DNA of 64,000 nt from Sulfurovum sp. UBA5198 (GCA_002412865.1 DHVW01000012.1:62001-126000), one strand, 5' to 3'; shown: positions 1 through 8,529, numbered from the stretch's first letter. The notes: generated from the sequence alone by a model not told the origin. Made by a program: numbers and translations.

Positions 1-1
1 T

Positions 2-424
2 ACATCAAATGTTGGAGTAGGTTTACTTTCTTATTCCTATCCGTACTATTTCGACAGACCTTACTATTTCTTGGATGGACTCTATTATTATGGTGGGTCT
101 TACCGCAATGATAATTACTACTATGGAAATAAAATATTTAGACTTGGGCATTATTATGCAGATGGAAATAGATACTATAACGGCAAACGCTACAAAGCAC
201 AAAATGGCACATATGGATATTACCAAAACAAAACATACTATCAACGTTTAAATCAATATAATAACAGACCAAATATGCAACCACCTGCCATCCAACAAAG
301 ACGTATAGATAATTCTAAAGTATACAATAGAATAGAGGATACCAATCGTTATCAAAATACAAATACAACTAAACCACGTGCCGTAAAGCAAAGACGTATA
401 GATAATAATGGATCTATACAGTGA
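2..424 (+). CDS. Tyr/Asn-rich protein, 5' end outside window
   Basis: The reading frame is open from base 2, so this is the C-terminal part (about 140 residues) of a gene that begins before the window. A TTG at 71 could start translation but nothing supports it over a simple truncation. I do not recognise the family. The visible part is very rich in Tyr, Asn, Gly and Arg, with short aromatic clusters such as PYYF, YYYGG, NYYYGN and GHYY, and it has no membrane segment. The last third carries two copies of a QRRIDN motif, encoded by an exact 18-bp DNA direct repeat at 296-313 and 389-406. Composition suggests an exported, low-complexity, surface or matrix-type protein, but no signal peptide can be seen because the N-terminus is missing. 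Confidence 0.55.
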   Translation, partial: TSNVGVGLLSYSYPYYFDRPYYFLDGLYYYGGSYRNDNYYYGNKIFRLGHYYADGNRYYNGKRYKAQNGTYGYYQNKTYYQRLNQYNNRPNMQPPAIQQRRIDNSKVYNRIEDTNRYQNTNTTKPRAVKQRRIDNNGSIQ

Positions 425-667
425 GGCACAAGATTTAGAGGAACAATGAGACGAGAATTATTTTTTATATGACCTAGGGTTGGATTCACTATTTGATATA
501 TGTCATACTATAAAATCATATTAACTATAATTATTAAGTACTATTGCCAATAAACATAAAATACTAAACATATTTTGCTATTGTACATAAATATTATTGT
601 ACCAAATAGTTGATTATGCCTTGGCAGAGTCTCCAAAATAGTTTGTTTTTTGCTTGCTAACAGCCAA
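425..667. other. Non-coding gap before efflux island
   Basis: I see no gene in this AT-rich stretch between the Tyr-rich gene and the direct repeat that opens the metal efflux block. A 9-bp inverted pair, AAATAGTTG at 604-612 and CAACTATTT at 665-673, brackets about 52 bases. The second arm runs into the repeat that starts at 668. It may be chance in AT-rich DNA. Confidence 0.4.
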
Positions 668-731
668 CTATTTATATTGTTACTACCCGTATAAACGGGC
701 TATACATGGTTAATTAAAGTTTTTAAATCCC
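668..731 (+). repeat. 64-bp direct repeat, left copy, flanks metal efflux block
   Basis: This copy matches 7848-7911 at 61 of 64 positions, in the same orientation. A weaker match extends left to 654, giving about 70 of 78. The core contains a short hairpin, CCCGT-ATAA-ACGGG (686-699). The two copies enclose the porin and the whole efflux operon. It lies just past the 3' end of the porin gene. Confidence 0.75.
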
Positions 732-758
732 CCCCGACCGCACCAGTCAAAATATACT

Positions 759-1838
759 TTAAAATTTATAATCTAGAAAGACTCTTACATTTTCTCTTCC
801 ATCTGCAATCTTATTATAATATCCTCTAAATGTTAAGCTATCATTATATTCATAACTAGCCATAACTCCACTATTTGACACATACGTATCATCATCACCT
901 TTTAGCCATAGTTTTTCAATCCCAAAACTCAGACCATTAATACCGACTTTACCAATATTAATACCTAGTTTTAATGCACTACCATTATCGCCAATATCTG
1001 CAATAGTCGAATGCTCTACACTGGTGTACCATGGACCGCCTCCATATAAATTATTAGCTACTACACCAACTGTTTTTGTATAAGCACCGTTTAGGCTAAC
1101 TCCACTAACCTTATCACTAACAAATATTTTTCCTCCGTATATATTGCTAACTTGATTGTTAATATTTTGATTTGCATACTGTGCTGCTATTTCATAATCC
1201 ATTCGTCCTATTTTATTAATATATTGTGCATCAAAGTATATTGTTCTAAGCTCACTTGGTTTTTGATAATACCAGCTACTTAGAACCAAATTATCCATTC
1301 CAGCATACTCTACTCCAGCCATAAACACACCAAGCTTGTCAAATTTTGCTTGATTTTCATCATCCGTTCCAACCGCCATACTATTAATATATCCAGCAGT
1401 TATTTTGGTCTCTTTTATGCTACTATTTACTATTTTTATTCCGCCAAATCGATTTGGTATCATTCCTATATCATCACTATTAGCAAATGGGGTATCAAGT
1501 AGTTGTCTTCCTATGGTTATTTCACTATTTGCATAAAATCCTTTTACAAATGCTTCGCTTAGAAGCAAAACATCATTTTTTACTCCATGTATAAAATATC
1601 CACCATCTCCATTGCTACCACCCTCTACTGCAGAAATTGAGCCTCCAACCAAGATATTATTCCATCTCTTTGTCTCGTATCCGACTGTCGCCCCAATCGC
1701 TAATTCATTACCATTGCCAAGAGTGTCAACTCCATGCTGGTAGCCAACTCTAATATTGCCATGTAGTGTTTCATTCACATCCGCTATTGCGAACGCGGAA
1801 GATAAAACTACCAAACCAAAAACCACTAAACTTTTCAT
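759..1838 (-). CDS. Outer-membrane porin, OprD/Campylobacter-type
   Basis: A 359-residue outer-membrane beta-barrel protein. I start it at the ATG at 1838 because a clean signal peptide follows (MKSLVVFGLVVLSSAFA, probable cleavage after AIA) and AAAGGT lies just upstream; an in-frame GTG or TTG-type extension to 1892 would spoil the signal sequence. The mature part is Gly, Asn and aromatic rich with alternating beta-strand character, has no long hydrophobic helix, and ends in Tyr-Lys-Phe, the terminal Phe expected for BAM-inserted barrels. Features such as GRQLLDTPFANSDD and GYINSM resemble Campylobacterota Opr-family porins. It is transcribed in the same direction as the efflux operon but has its own promoter. 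Substrate is unknown; passive metal or anion passage is only a guess from context. Confidence 0.75.
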   Translation of the reverse strand: MKSLVVFGLVVLSSAFAIADVNETLHGNIRVGYQHGVDTLGNGNELAIGATVGYETKRWNNILVGGSISAVEGGSNGDGGYFIHGVKNDVLLLSEAFVKGFYANSEITIGRQLLDTPFANSDDIGMIPNRFGGIKIVNSSIKETKITAGYINSMAVGTDDENQAKFDKLGVFMAGVEYAGMDNLVLSSWYYQKPSELRTIYFDAQYINKIGRMDYEIAAQYANQNINNQVSNIYGGKIFVSDKVSGVSLNGAYTKTVGVVANNLYGGGPWYTSVEHSTIADIGDNGSALKLGINIGKVGINGLSFGIEKLWLKGDDDTYVSNSGVMASYEYNDSLTFRGYYNKIADGRENVRVFLDYKF

Positions 1839-1882
1839 AATAAACCTTTTAATATTGATACTCTTTATCGTTTTAGTTCCGA

Positions 1883-1888
1883 AGTATA
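1883..1888 (-). promoter_or_regulatory. Extended -10 promoter for the porin
   Basis: On the minus strand the sequence reads TGTTATACT, an extended -10 box (TGn-TATACT), about 45 bases upstream of the porin ATG. No good -35 is visible, which is usual in Campylobacterota. Confidence 0.45.
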
Positions 1889-1968
1889 ACATTGGTTTCT
1901 TAAATAAAGATAATGACTATCAAAATAAATGTTTTTTGTGAGGAAGGTTTAGAGAGATGAAAGAAGCG

Positions 1969-4900
1969 TTATCTTCTTCCTCCAAATTTTAGATATAAAA
2001 TTGGCAATACAATGAGTGTCAAAAGCGTTGAGCTAATTAGTCCATTGATTACCACGATTGCTAACGGTTTTTGAATCTCTGAGCCGACACCAGATGAAAA
2101 CAAAAGTGGTATAAGACCCAGCATAGTAATAAGAGCTGTCATAAGTACGGGACGAAGCCTTTTGATAGCTCCATTAACTGCAGCGTCATATAGATTCTCT
2201 CCTTTTTCTACTAATTCATTGAAATAATTCACTAGAACCACTCCATTGAGTACGGCTATACCCAAAAGGGCTATAAAGCCTACCATAGCAGGAACACTAA
2301 AGTATTCTCCACTAAAATATAGTCCTACAAAGCCCCCTATCAATGCCAATGGAACATTTATTAATACCATTCCAGCTTGAGGTAGTGAACCAAATGAGAA
2401 AAATAACAAAACAAATATAAGTGCCAGAGCTATTGGAACGATAAAACCTAGCTTAGCTGTGGCTCGTTGTTGGTTTTCAAATTCTCCACCATATGTGAGG
2501 TAGTAACCTGCTGGTAGTTTCACTTTTTGCTCAATAGCCCTTTTGGCTTCATCTACAAATCCAACCAAATCTCTACCATCAATATTTGTCTGAACCACAC
2601 TTTTTCTATATCCATTTTCATGCTCAATAGCAACCGCTCCAGTAGTAGAGACAAATGACACCAGCATAGAGAGTGGTATAGTATTGCCATTTGGCAGTGG
2701 ATATCTGAGGTTTTGAATTTTTTGTAATGAATTTGCAAAATTCTTGTCTCCTTTTACCACCATTGATATTCGTCGCATCTCTTCTTGAATAGTTCCTATG
2801 CTCTCTCCACTAACCATAGATTTTATGAAGCTACTTAGCTCATCTTGTGTCACACCATAATTTCCCATCAATTCACTGTTAAAATGAAGTTCAAAATATT
2901 CAACACCATCGTTGGCTTTTTTATAAACATCACTACTACCTTTGATGCCCTCTAAAACAGTTTTTATTTGTGTAGCTATTTTTTCTATTTCAGCATTATT
3001 GCTACCGAAAATATCAATAGCCAAATCGCCCCTAACCCCTGTGAGCATCTCAGATACTCTCATCTCAATAGGTTGAGTGAAGCTATAATTTAGACCCTTA
3101 AAGCTATTTAGAACTTTTCGTATCTCTTCTGTGACAAATGCTTTATCTTGTACTCTCCATTCTTCCTTAGGTTTTAATCTAAGAAAAGTATCTGTGTCAT
3201 TAAGGCTCATAGGATCAAGACCAAGCTCATCACTTCCACTTCTTGCGATAATATCTTTAATTTCTGGCACATTTTTTAATAGCTCTTTTTGAACAATTAG
3301 ATTTAGCCTTCGACTCTCATCTAGTGAGTTTGATGGTGGTGTCTCTACCCCTACTATAATACTCCCCTCATCCATAGTTGGCATAAATGATTTACCTGTA
3401 ATAAATGCAAAGTATAGTGAAATAATAAAAGCAATGACAACAGAAACTATTACCGTGGTAGAGTTTTTCATAGCCCAGATGAGTGTTGGCTTATATGCGT
3501 GGTTGAGTCTTTGCATAAGCCATGACTCTTTATCTGGGCGTTTTTTAAGTATAAACGATGTCAAGATAGGTATAAAAGTCAAAGCCAATATCAGTGAACT
3601 CACAAGAGCAAAGACTATACTAAGTGCAACAGGCTTAAACAGTTTACCCTCCAATCCCTCTAGAGTTAAAAGTGGCAAAAATACAATGATAATAATCAAA
3701 ACACCAGTGATAATAGATGGTGACATATCAACTGAAGCATGATAGATTATTCGCAATTTATCATTAGCTTGATTCTTTTTCTCACCAAGTTCTGCTGTGA
3801 TATGCTCTACCATTACAACTGCTGAGTCTACAAGTATCCCAATTGCAATAGCCAAACCTCCAAGACTCATAAGATTAGCACTAAGCCCAAAGTATCGCAT
3901 AGCCAAAAAACTCATCATAAGAGCAAATGGCAAAATCAGAGCAACACTAAACGCTGAAGCGATATTACCAAGCATCACTAAAAGTACTATTATAATCAAA
4001 ATTACTGCTTCCATAAGGGCTTTTTTTACGCTCCCTGTGGCAAGATTTACAAGCTCGCTACGGTCATAAAAAACATCTATCTTAGCTCCATGCGGAAGCG
4101 TTTTTTCCATCACTGCGAGTTCTTCTTTAACTTTATCCAAAACCACAGCAGTATTAGCCCCTTTTAGACCCATTACAAGTCCCTCTACAGCTTCTCCTTT
4201 ACCATTTTTAGTTACAAAACCAGCACGATTTAGATGACCAAACTCGACTTTTGCTATGTCTCCTACTCGTATGACTCGACCACCTACACTAGCCACACTC
4301 ACAGCATTTATCGCCGCTAAGGTCTGCAATTTACCAACTGTTCGCACTAGCATACTAGCTCCACCCTCAGTCACTCTACCTATGCCATCGTTTTGGTTGT
4401 TTTGCATTAATGCAGTAGTTAATTGGGCATACGATACACCAAACACTTCCATCTTTTCAAGATTTGGTGTTATCTGATATGTCTTCACCTCCCCTCCTAG
4501 GGCATTTACCTCGGCAACTCCAGCAATAGCACGAATTTTAGGTGCTATTGTCCAGTCTAGTAGTGTTCTTTTTTCAGCCAAGCTCAACTTGTCAGACTCA
4601 ATAGTAAACATCAAAATATCACCAAGTGGTGTAGAAATTGGAGCTACTCCACCCTCGATATTACTAGGCAAATCACCTTTTATATTTGCAAGTTTTTCAC
4701 TTACTTGACTTCTTGCCCAATATATATCGGTTCCATCTTCAAAATCAATCGTCACATCACATAAGCTATATTTTGATAATGAACGCATCGTTGTCTTCTT
4801 TGGGATTCCTGCCATTTGAGACTCTATTGGTATCACTATTCTGCTTTCTATCTCTTCAGGAGTCATACCATTACTTTTTATAATGATTTTAACCTGCGTC

Positions 4901-5034
4901 GGTGAAATCTCTGGAAATGCGTCTACTGGAAGCTCATTATAGGCTTTTACTCCAAACCCAAAAATAACCAAAAAAACTATAGAAAAGAAAAGTCTTTGAG
5001 ACAAGACAAATGCTATTAGTTTATTTATCATCAT
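1969..5034 (-). CDS. czcA: Heavy-metal RND efflux pump, CzcA/CusA family
   Basis: Inner-membrane, proton-driven pump of a tripartite metal exporter, 1021 residues, the usual size. I start at the ATG at 5034 (MMINKLIAF), inside the end of the adaptor gene. Topology is typical: TM1 near residues 8-28, two large periplasmic loops and two blocks of TM helices. TM4 carries GLAIAIGILVDSAVVMVEH: the acidic DFG-type residue of classic Zn/Co CzcA pumps is replaced by AIG, as in CusA. The cleft region reads TDTFLRLKP and SEMLTGVRGD, as in CzcA, and lacks the methionines that bind Cu/Ag in CusA. Specificity is therefore unclear; divalent metals (Zn, Cd, Ni, as for Helicobacter CznA) seem likelier. It is last in the czcI-like/C/B/A operon and overlaps czcB by 14 bases. 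Confidence 0.88.
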   Translation of the reverse strand: MMINKLIAFVLSQRLFFSIVFLVIFGFGVKAYNELPVDAFPEISPTQVKIIIKSNGMTPEEIESRIVIPIESQMAGIPKKTTMRSLSKYSLCDVTIDFEDGTDIYWARSQVSEKLANIKGDLPSNIEGGVAPISTPLGDILMFTIESDKLSLAEKRTLLDWTIAPKIRAIAGVAEVNALGGEVKTYQITPNLEKMEVFGVSYAQLTTALMQNNQNDGIGRVTEGGASMLVRTVGKLQTLAAINAVSVASVGGRVIRVGDIAKVEFGHLNRAGFVTKNGKGEAVEGLVMGLKGANTAVVLDKVKEELAVMEKTLPHGAKIDVFYDRSELVNLATGSVKKALMEAVILIIIVLLVMLGNIASAFSVALILPFALMMSFLAMRYFGLSANLMSLGGLAIAIGILVDSAVVMVEHITAELGEKKNQANDKLRIIYHASVDMSPSIITGVLIIIIVFLPLLTLEGLEGKLFKPVALSIVFALVSSLILALTFIPILTSFILKKRPDKESWLMQRLNHAYKPTLIWAMKNSTTVIVSVVIAFIISLYFAFITGKSFMPTMDEGSIIVGVETPPSNSLDESRRLNLIVQKELLKNVPEIKDIIARSGSDELGLDPMSLNDTDTFLRLKPKEEWRVQDKAFVTEEIRKVLNSFKGLNYSFTQPIEMRVSEMLTGVRGDLAIDIFGSNNAEIEKIATQIKTVLEGIKGSSDVYKKANDGVEYFELHFNSELMGNYGVTQDELSSFIKSMVSGESIGTIQEEMRRISMVVKGDKNFANSLQKIQNLRYPLPNGNTIPLSMLVSFVSTTGAVAIEHENGYRKSVVQTNIDGRDLVGFVDEAKRAIEQKVKLPAGYYLTYGGEFENQQRATAKLGFIVPIALALIFVLLFFSFGSLPQAGMVLINVPLALIGGFVGLYFSGEYFSVPAMVGFIALLGIAVLNGVVLVNYFNELVEKGENLYDAAVNGAIKRLRPVLMTALITMLGLIPLLFSSGVGSEIQKPLAIVVINGLISSTLLTLIVLPILYLKFGGRR

Positions 5035-6178
5035 TGCCACCAACAAGATTTTTTAGAATCACTATATTATTCATAGCAACAGGTACATTGATAGCATTTT
5101 TGATATAAAAGAAGTTATCATCACTATGCACAACATCCAAGTTTATAATTCTAAAGCCACCATTTACTTTTACAAAAACAACCTCTTTAGTCTTGATAGT
5201 CGTAACAGCAATTTTAGGAACTTGATAAAGAGTATTTGTGGCTTTAAAAACTTTCACCATATCTTTAGATCCAGCCATAAGCATGACTTCTTTTGGAACA
5301 TTAAATAAAACCTTGACTGACTGGCTAGTACCCTCAAGCGTAGAAGCAATTTGTAATACAGTTGAGTTGAATTTTTTAGCTCCAAATTCAACTATAATCT
5401 CATCTCCAACTTTAAGCATTTCAATCGCTTTTTTGCTTAACAGACTCTCTATCCAAACTGAGCTTTTGCCTTGTACTTTAAAGATTGTACTTAACATAGG
5501 CACACTAGCTCCAGCACTAGCATTTAGGTCTGTGATTACACCGCTTAGCTTACTTTTTATCTCAAATGTTGGTTCAATAGATGAATTATTGATAATTCTA
5601 GATATTTCCCCACTAGATACTCCATAGCTACTCAAAAGGCTTTTGGCAATATTGGCTTCTGCTTGTTTTATTTTTAGCTCACTGTTTGCCATTATGCACT
5701 CTTTTTGTGCTATAACACCCTCCTTGCAAAGTATATTTTTGTTATTAGTCAGAGATTGTTGACTAGACGCCGCAATAGATGCACTAAGGAGTTGTTGTTG
5801 TCCACTGAGCCACTCTGGAGATGAAGCAACTGCTAGTATATCACCATTCTGAACCGTCGCATATTTAGACACAAGCACCTTATGTATAGTCGCGTTCATC
5901 GGCAGCGATACTATCTGTTTTGATTCAGGAGGCGTAGTAACTATACCCATCGAACTACTAATCGGTAACTCATTTAGAAGTACTGGCTGTGCTGTTTGCA
6001 TCTGCCAAGTTTTTTGTTCATCTTCGCTAATTACTACATCAACACCAGCTATTTTGACTGGCGCGGCTGGTGCTTGGGCGACCTCTTTTACAGTGTCACC
6101 ATTATTGGTATACAAATAGACTACTATTCCCAAAATCAATGCCAATATGGCTATTGTCAATATTTTAACTTTATTCAT
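5021..6178 (-). CDS. czcB: Periplasmic adaptor of metal RND pump (CzcB/CusB-like)
   Basis: Membrane-fusion protein, 385 residues, that links the inner-membrane pump to the outer-membrane channel. It has one N-terminal TM anchor (about residues 6-25, ILTIAILALILGIVVYLY), then a lipoyl/barrel-sandwich half near residues 85-120 (NATIHKVLVSKYATVQNGD), a helical hairpin of roughly residues 125-185, the returning lipoyl half (GVITDLNASAGASV), and beta-barrel and proximal domains to the end. No His-rich or Met-rich metal-binding N-terminal extension is present, unlike many CzcB and CusB proteins. Start and stop are coupled on both sides: its ATG overlaps the stop of the channel gene as TAATG, and its own stop lies 14 bases inside czcA. 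Confidence 0.85.
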   Translation of the reverse strand: MNKVKILTIAILALILGIVVYLYTNNGDTVKEVAQAPAAPVKIAGVDVVISEDEQKTWQMQTAQPVLLNELPISSSMGIVTTPPESKQIVSLPMNATIHKVLVSKYATVQNGDILAVASSPEWLSGQQQLLSASIAASSQQSLTNNKNILCKEGVIAQKECIMANSELKIKQAEANIAKSLLSSYGVSSGEISRIINNSSIEPTFEIKSKLSGVITDLNASAGASVPMLSTIFKVQGKSSVWIESLLSKKAIEMLKVGDEIIVEFGAKKFNSTVLQIASTLEGTSQSVKVLFNVPKEVMLMAGSKDMVKVFKATNTLYQVPKIAVTTIKTKEVVFVKVNGGFRIINLDVVHSDDNFFYIKNAINVPVAMNNIVILKNLVGGNDDK

Positions 6179-7383
6179 TATTTTCCCTTTGTTTCTACTA
6201 TATCATATAAGCCAAATAGTGACTCATAATATCTCTTTTGCGTTGTGTAAAGCTCATCTTGTAACACATACAACTTTTGCTTTGCATTTAGATACTCTAT
6301 GGCTGAACTCTCTCCATAGTCGTAGCTTTTTTTGATAAGTGGCAAAAGTTTAGTACGGTAATATCTGATATTTTCATTTAGCTTTTCAACCTTTTGATAG
6401 TCAATTTTAATATCATATAACTTTTTCTCTAGCTCTCTAACTTTTTCTTTAATAATATGTTTTTGTGCTGATTCTAGCTCACTATTTTGATACATAGCGG
6501 ACGCTTTTTTATACTCGTTTTTAGCACTTGTGAATGAGAGAGGAATAGATACACCTAGACCATATTTTTCTTGCGTAAGCTCAGAAATATAAAACGATGA
6601 GATGTCAAAAGTGTCTATGCTTTTTGAGTATCGCTCTATAACATTTAAATTACTACCTATTCTCTTCTCATTTGCCATTCTAGTTAGAGAAAAAACTTCG
6701 CCTCCAAAATCTATTTTTGATTTTATAGGATAAACATCACTACATTGAAACTGTGCTTTTGGCTCAAGTGAAGCCATACCTATTATTAAATCTTTTGAAG
6801 TTTGTTCTCTTGCCCGTTTCTCATCAAGTCTCCTATTCATTTCAGCATATTCCATGTCAAGTTGCATTAGTTCAAGTTTTGATATCTCTCCATACCGATA
6901 TGCTTTTCGTTTTTTATTATAAATTTTTGCAAAATCTGTATACTCTAGCTCAAATGTTTGATAGCTTTTCGTGTCAAGACATGATTGATGATATAAATTT
7001 TTAACTCCATTGCTCATAGATATTAATTGTTTACTACTCTCAATTAGTGTTGCTTCATTCGCTAGATTACTAATGTCTCTATCAAGTCTATTCGTATTGC
7101 CAATCTTTATGTTTTTTGAGAGTCCAACCTGATACTCCATGCCACTATTTTCGCCATTTGGCTTAGCTCTATTTGTAAATAGATTTAGATTTATTGGTAC
7201 GCTAGCAGTTTCAGACATAGTCATACTTTCCAGTGAAGCCTTTTTATATGACAGGGACTGCTCAAGATAGCTATTAGTCTCTATTTTTGTTGCTATATCG
7301 CTCAAAGAGTAAGTTGAGCCATATAGTATATTAATCGACATTATCGACATTATGGTTATATATTTTATTTTATTTGCGGTCAT
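6178..7383 (-). CDS. Outer-membrane efflux channel, TolC/CzcC-like
   Basis: TolC-family outer-membrane channel for the adjacent RND pump, 401 residues. The N-terminus is a signal peptide (ITIMSIMSINILYGSTYS), followed by long amphipathic helices typical of the family, for example the stretch with YRYGEISKLELMQLDMEYAE and the C-terminal LPLIKKSYDYGESSAIEYL, which match the two repeats of the outer-membrane efflux fold. It is shorter than TolC, as CzcC and CusC relatives often are. The start at 7383 has AAAGGACGG just upstream; a later ATG inside the signal peptide is possible. It is the second gene of the operon, 36 bases behind the small His-rich protein, and its TAA overlaps the adaptor ATG. 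Confidence 0.82.
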   Translation of the reverse strand: MTANKIKYITIMSIMSINILYGSTYSLSDIATKIETNSYLEQSLSYKKASLESMTMSETASVPINLNLFTNRAKPNGENSGMEYQVGLSKNIKIGNTNRLDRDISNLANEATLIESSKQLISMSNGVKNLYHQSCLDTKSYQTFELEYTDFAKIYNKKRKAYRYGEISKLELMQLDMEYAEMNRRLDEKRAREQTSKDLIIGMASLEPKAQFQCSDVYPIKSKIDFGGEVFSLTRMANEKRIGSNLNVIERYSKSIDTFDISSFYISELTQEKYGLGVSIPLSFTSAKNEYKKASAMYQNSELESAQKHIIKEKVRELEKKLYDIKIDYQKVEKLNENIRYYRTKLLPLIKKSYDYGESSAIEYLNAKQKLYVLQDELYTTQKRYYESLFGLYDIVETKGK

Positions 7384-7419
7384 TGCCGTCCTTTTATATT
7401 ATTTTTTATTACAAAAAAA

Positions 7420-7728
7420 TTATACTATCGGAGGTCTGACTAGCTTGTGTAATGGATTTACGGAAATAAAGTTAGTGCTATAATCTATTTTTTGAAATAA
7501 GTTATATGAACTTGAAACATTTTCACTTGCTAAAACGCCATCAAAGTGCAAGGCATGATGAATTTGATGAGATTGAAGTATTTTGGTTTCACTTACTTGA
7601 TTGTCTTGATTTTCGAAGTGCTTTTGAGTAATTGTAACGCTATCTACGGAAAAATGATTTATAAATAAGTCATGAGCATAAGCAAAAGAGATTACAAAAA
7701 TTAATATAATCAAAATTTTACTTCTCAT
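7420..7728 (-). CDS. Small His-rich periplasmic protein heading efflux operon, CzcI-like
   Basis: A 102-residue protein with a clear signal peptide (MRSKILIILIFVISFAYA, cleavage before HDLF) and an AGAGG ribosome site. The mature part of about 84 residues contains seven to eight histidines, partly clustered (SHQIHHALHF), and ends HKLVRPPIV. Short, His-bearing exported proteins ending in RPP-like tails occur at the head of czc operons (CzcI-type), and the position here, first in the operon and directly before the outer-membrane channel gene, fits. A role as periplasmic metal sensor or metal-delivery protein is inference. There are no cysteines, so a thiol-based CusF-like mechanism is unlikely. 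Sequence identity to CzcI could not be tested. Confidence 0.6.
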   Translation of the reverse strand: MRSKILIILIFVISFAYAHDLFINHFSVDSVTITQKHFENQDNQVSETKILQSHQIHHALHFDGVLASENVSSSYNLFQKIDYSTNFISVNPLHKLVRPPIV

Positions 7729-7847
7729 TATTACCTCTCTTCTTATTTAATGTTGCAATGATAGCTAATATTTTCTTAATTATTTATTAATTATTATTAA
7801 ATAAATATTATTATTAAAAATAATGATATTTATTTGCTAAAGGTTGA

Positions 7848-7911
7848 CTATTTATATTGTTACTGCCCGTATAAACGGGCTATATAGGGTTAATTAAAGT
7901 TTTTAAATCCC
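7848..7911 (+). repeat. 64-bp direct repeat, right copy
   Basis: This is the partner of 668-731, with 3 mismatches. The hairpin is better here: GCCCGT-ATAA-ACGGGC (7865-7880). It lies upstream of both the leftward efflux operon and the rightward hupB gene. Confidence 0.75.
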
Positions 7912-8014
7912 ACTGAGTACACCAATATTTACAAATATTTACAAAAATCACTATTTTTTTCATAAATTTTTCTGGCAAAGACTAATTTTTAAGTTTCAGC
8001 TAAAAGTAATGCTG

Positions 8015-8020
8015 TATAAT
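8015..8020 (+). promoter_or_regulatory. -10 box of hupB
   Basis: TATAAT lies 48 bases before the hupB ATG. No clear -35 is visible. A leader of about 40 bases ends in AAGGAAAAAGAC before the ATG. Confidence 0.5.
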
Positions 8021-8067
8021 TAATTTGCATTATATTTATATCATATTTCAATTTCAAGGAAAAAGAC

Positions 8068-8343
8068 ATGACAAAAGCAGAGTTTGTAGAGTTAGTACAA
8101 AAAAACGGTGAGTTTGAAAGTAAAGCAGCAGCAGAGAGAGCAGTAAAAGCATTTACAGCTTCTATCACTGAAGTTTTAGTAAACAAAGATAGTGTATCTT
8201 TGGTAGGTTTTGGCACATTTAGCACAGCAGCAGTTGCAGCTAAAACTGGTACTGTTCCAGGAACAACTAAAACTTATAGCAAACCAGCACACACAGCTCC
8301 AAAGTTCAAATTTGGTAAAACTGTAAAAGACGCAGTTTGCTAA
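8068..8343 (+). CDS. hupB: HU-family DNA-binding protein
   Basis: Nucleoid protein of 91 residues, the family's standard length. The HU/IHF fold is easy to follow: helical dimerisation part MTKAEFVELV and KAAAERAVKAFTASITEVL, the signature VSLVGFGTFSTAAVAAKTG, a beta-ribbon DNA-binding arm, and the closing PKFKFGKTVKDAV. Two oddities: the usual RxGRNPxTG arm motif is replaced by a Thr-rich GTVPGTTKTYSKP, losing the classic RNP triplet, and the protein ends in Cys. The gene stands alone with its own promoter and a hairpin behind it. It bends and compacts DNA as a dimer; whether the altered arm changes affinity is unknown. Confidence 0.92.
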   Translation: MTKAEFVELVQKNGEFESKAAAERAVKAFTASITEVLVNKDSVSLVGFGTFSTAAVAAKTGTVPGTTKTYSKPAHTAPKFKFGKTVKDAVC

Positions 8344-8346
8344 ACC

Positions 8347-8373
8347 TTTCTTAGTGTCTCTGACACTTAGAAA
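8347..8373 (+). terminator. Hairpin after hupB
   Basis: A 12-bp stem (TTTCTTAGTGTC pairing with GACACTTAGAAA, one mismatch) with a 3-base loop starts three bases after the hupB stop. There is no U-run behind it, so it may act as an mRNA 3' stabiliser or a Rho-dependent end. Confidence 0.5.
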
Positions 8374-8442
8374 CCCTCTTCATTTTAACCAATCTTTACA
8401 TTTTTATATTATAATTTATCATCTGATTAATCCTCAAATTTG

Positions 8443-8495
8443 TGAGCTAAGCTCAAAATTAGGTCTTCAGCAGACAGCTCAAGCGACTAGTCGCT
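8443..8495. other. Two perfect palindromes upstream of DUF5718-like gene
   Basis: TGAGCT-A-AGCTCA (8443-8455) and AGCGACTAGTCGCT (8482-8495) are perfect inverted repeats 26 bases apart and 35 bases before the next start codon. The second is followed by CTTTAATG. They could be operator half-sites or RNA hairpins; nothing in the window identifies a binding protein. Confidence 0.4.
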
Positions 8496-8529
8496 CTTTA
8501 ATGTCATTCAAATACCCAAGGATAATTAT

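Larger units (their letters stand above)
7729..8067. other. Divergent control region between efflux operon and hupB
   Basis: About 340 bases without a gene. The left part, very A/T rich with stacked ATTATTAATAAT-type runs, must hold the promoter of the leftward efflux operon, but I cannot pick a convincing -10. The middle holds the right copy of the 64-bp direct repeat, and the right end holds the hupB promoter. No MerR, ArsR or two-component regulator gene accompanies the operon. Confidence 0.5.

Noticed and set aside
686..699. CCCGTATAAACGGG hairpin as half of an integron attC site
   Set aside because: The core-site pair (GTTRRRY and its inverse) is not present at the right spacing, and no integrase gene is near.
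3797..4069. Plus-strand frames inside czcA
   Set aside because: They are antisense shadows of a conserved pump gene, and there are several of them.
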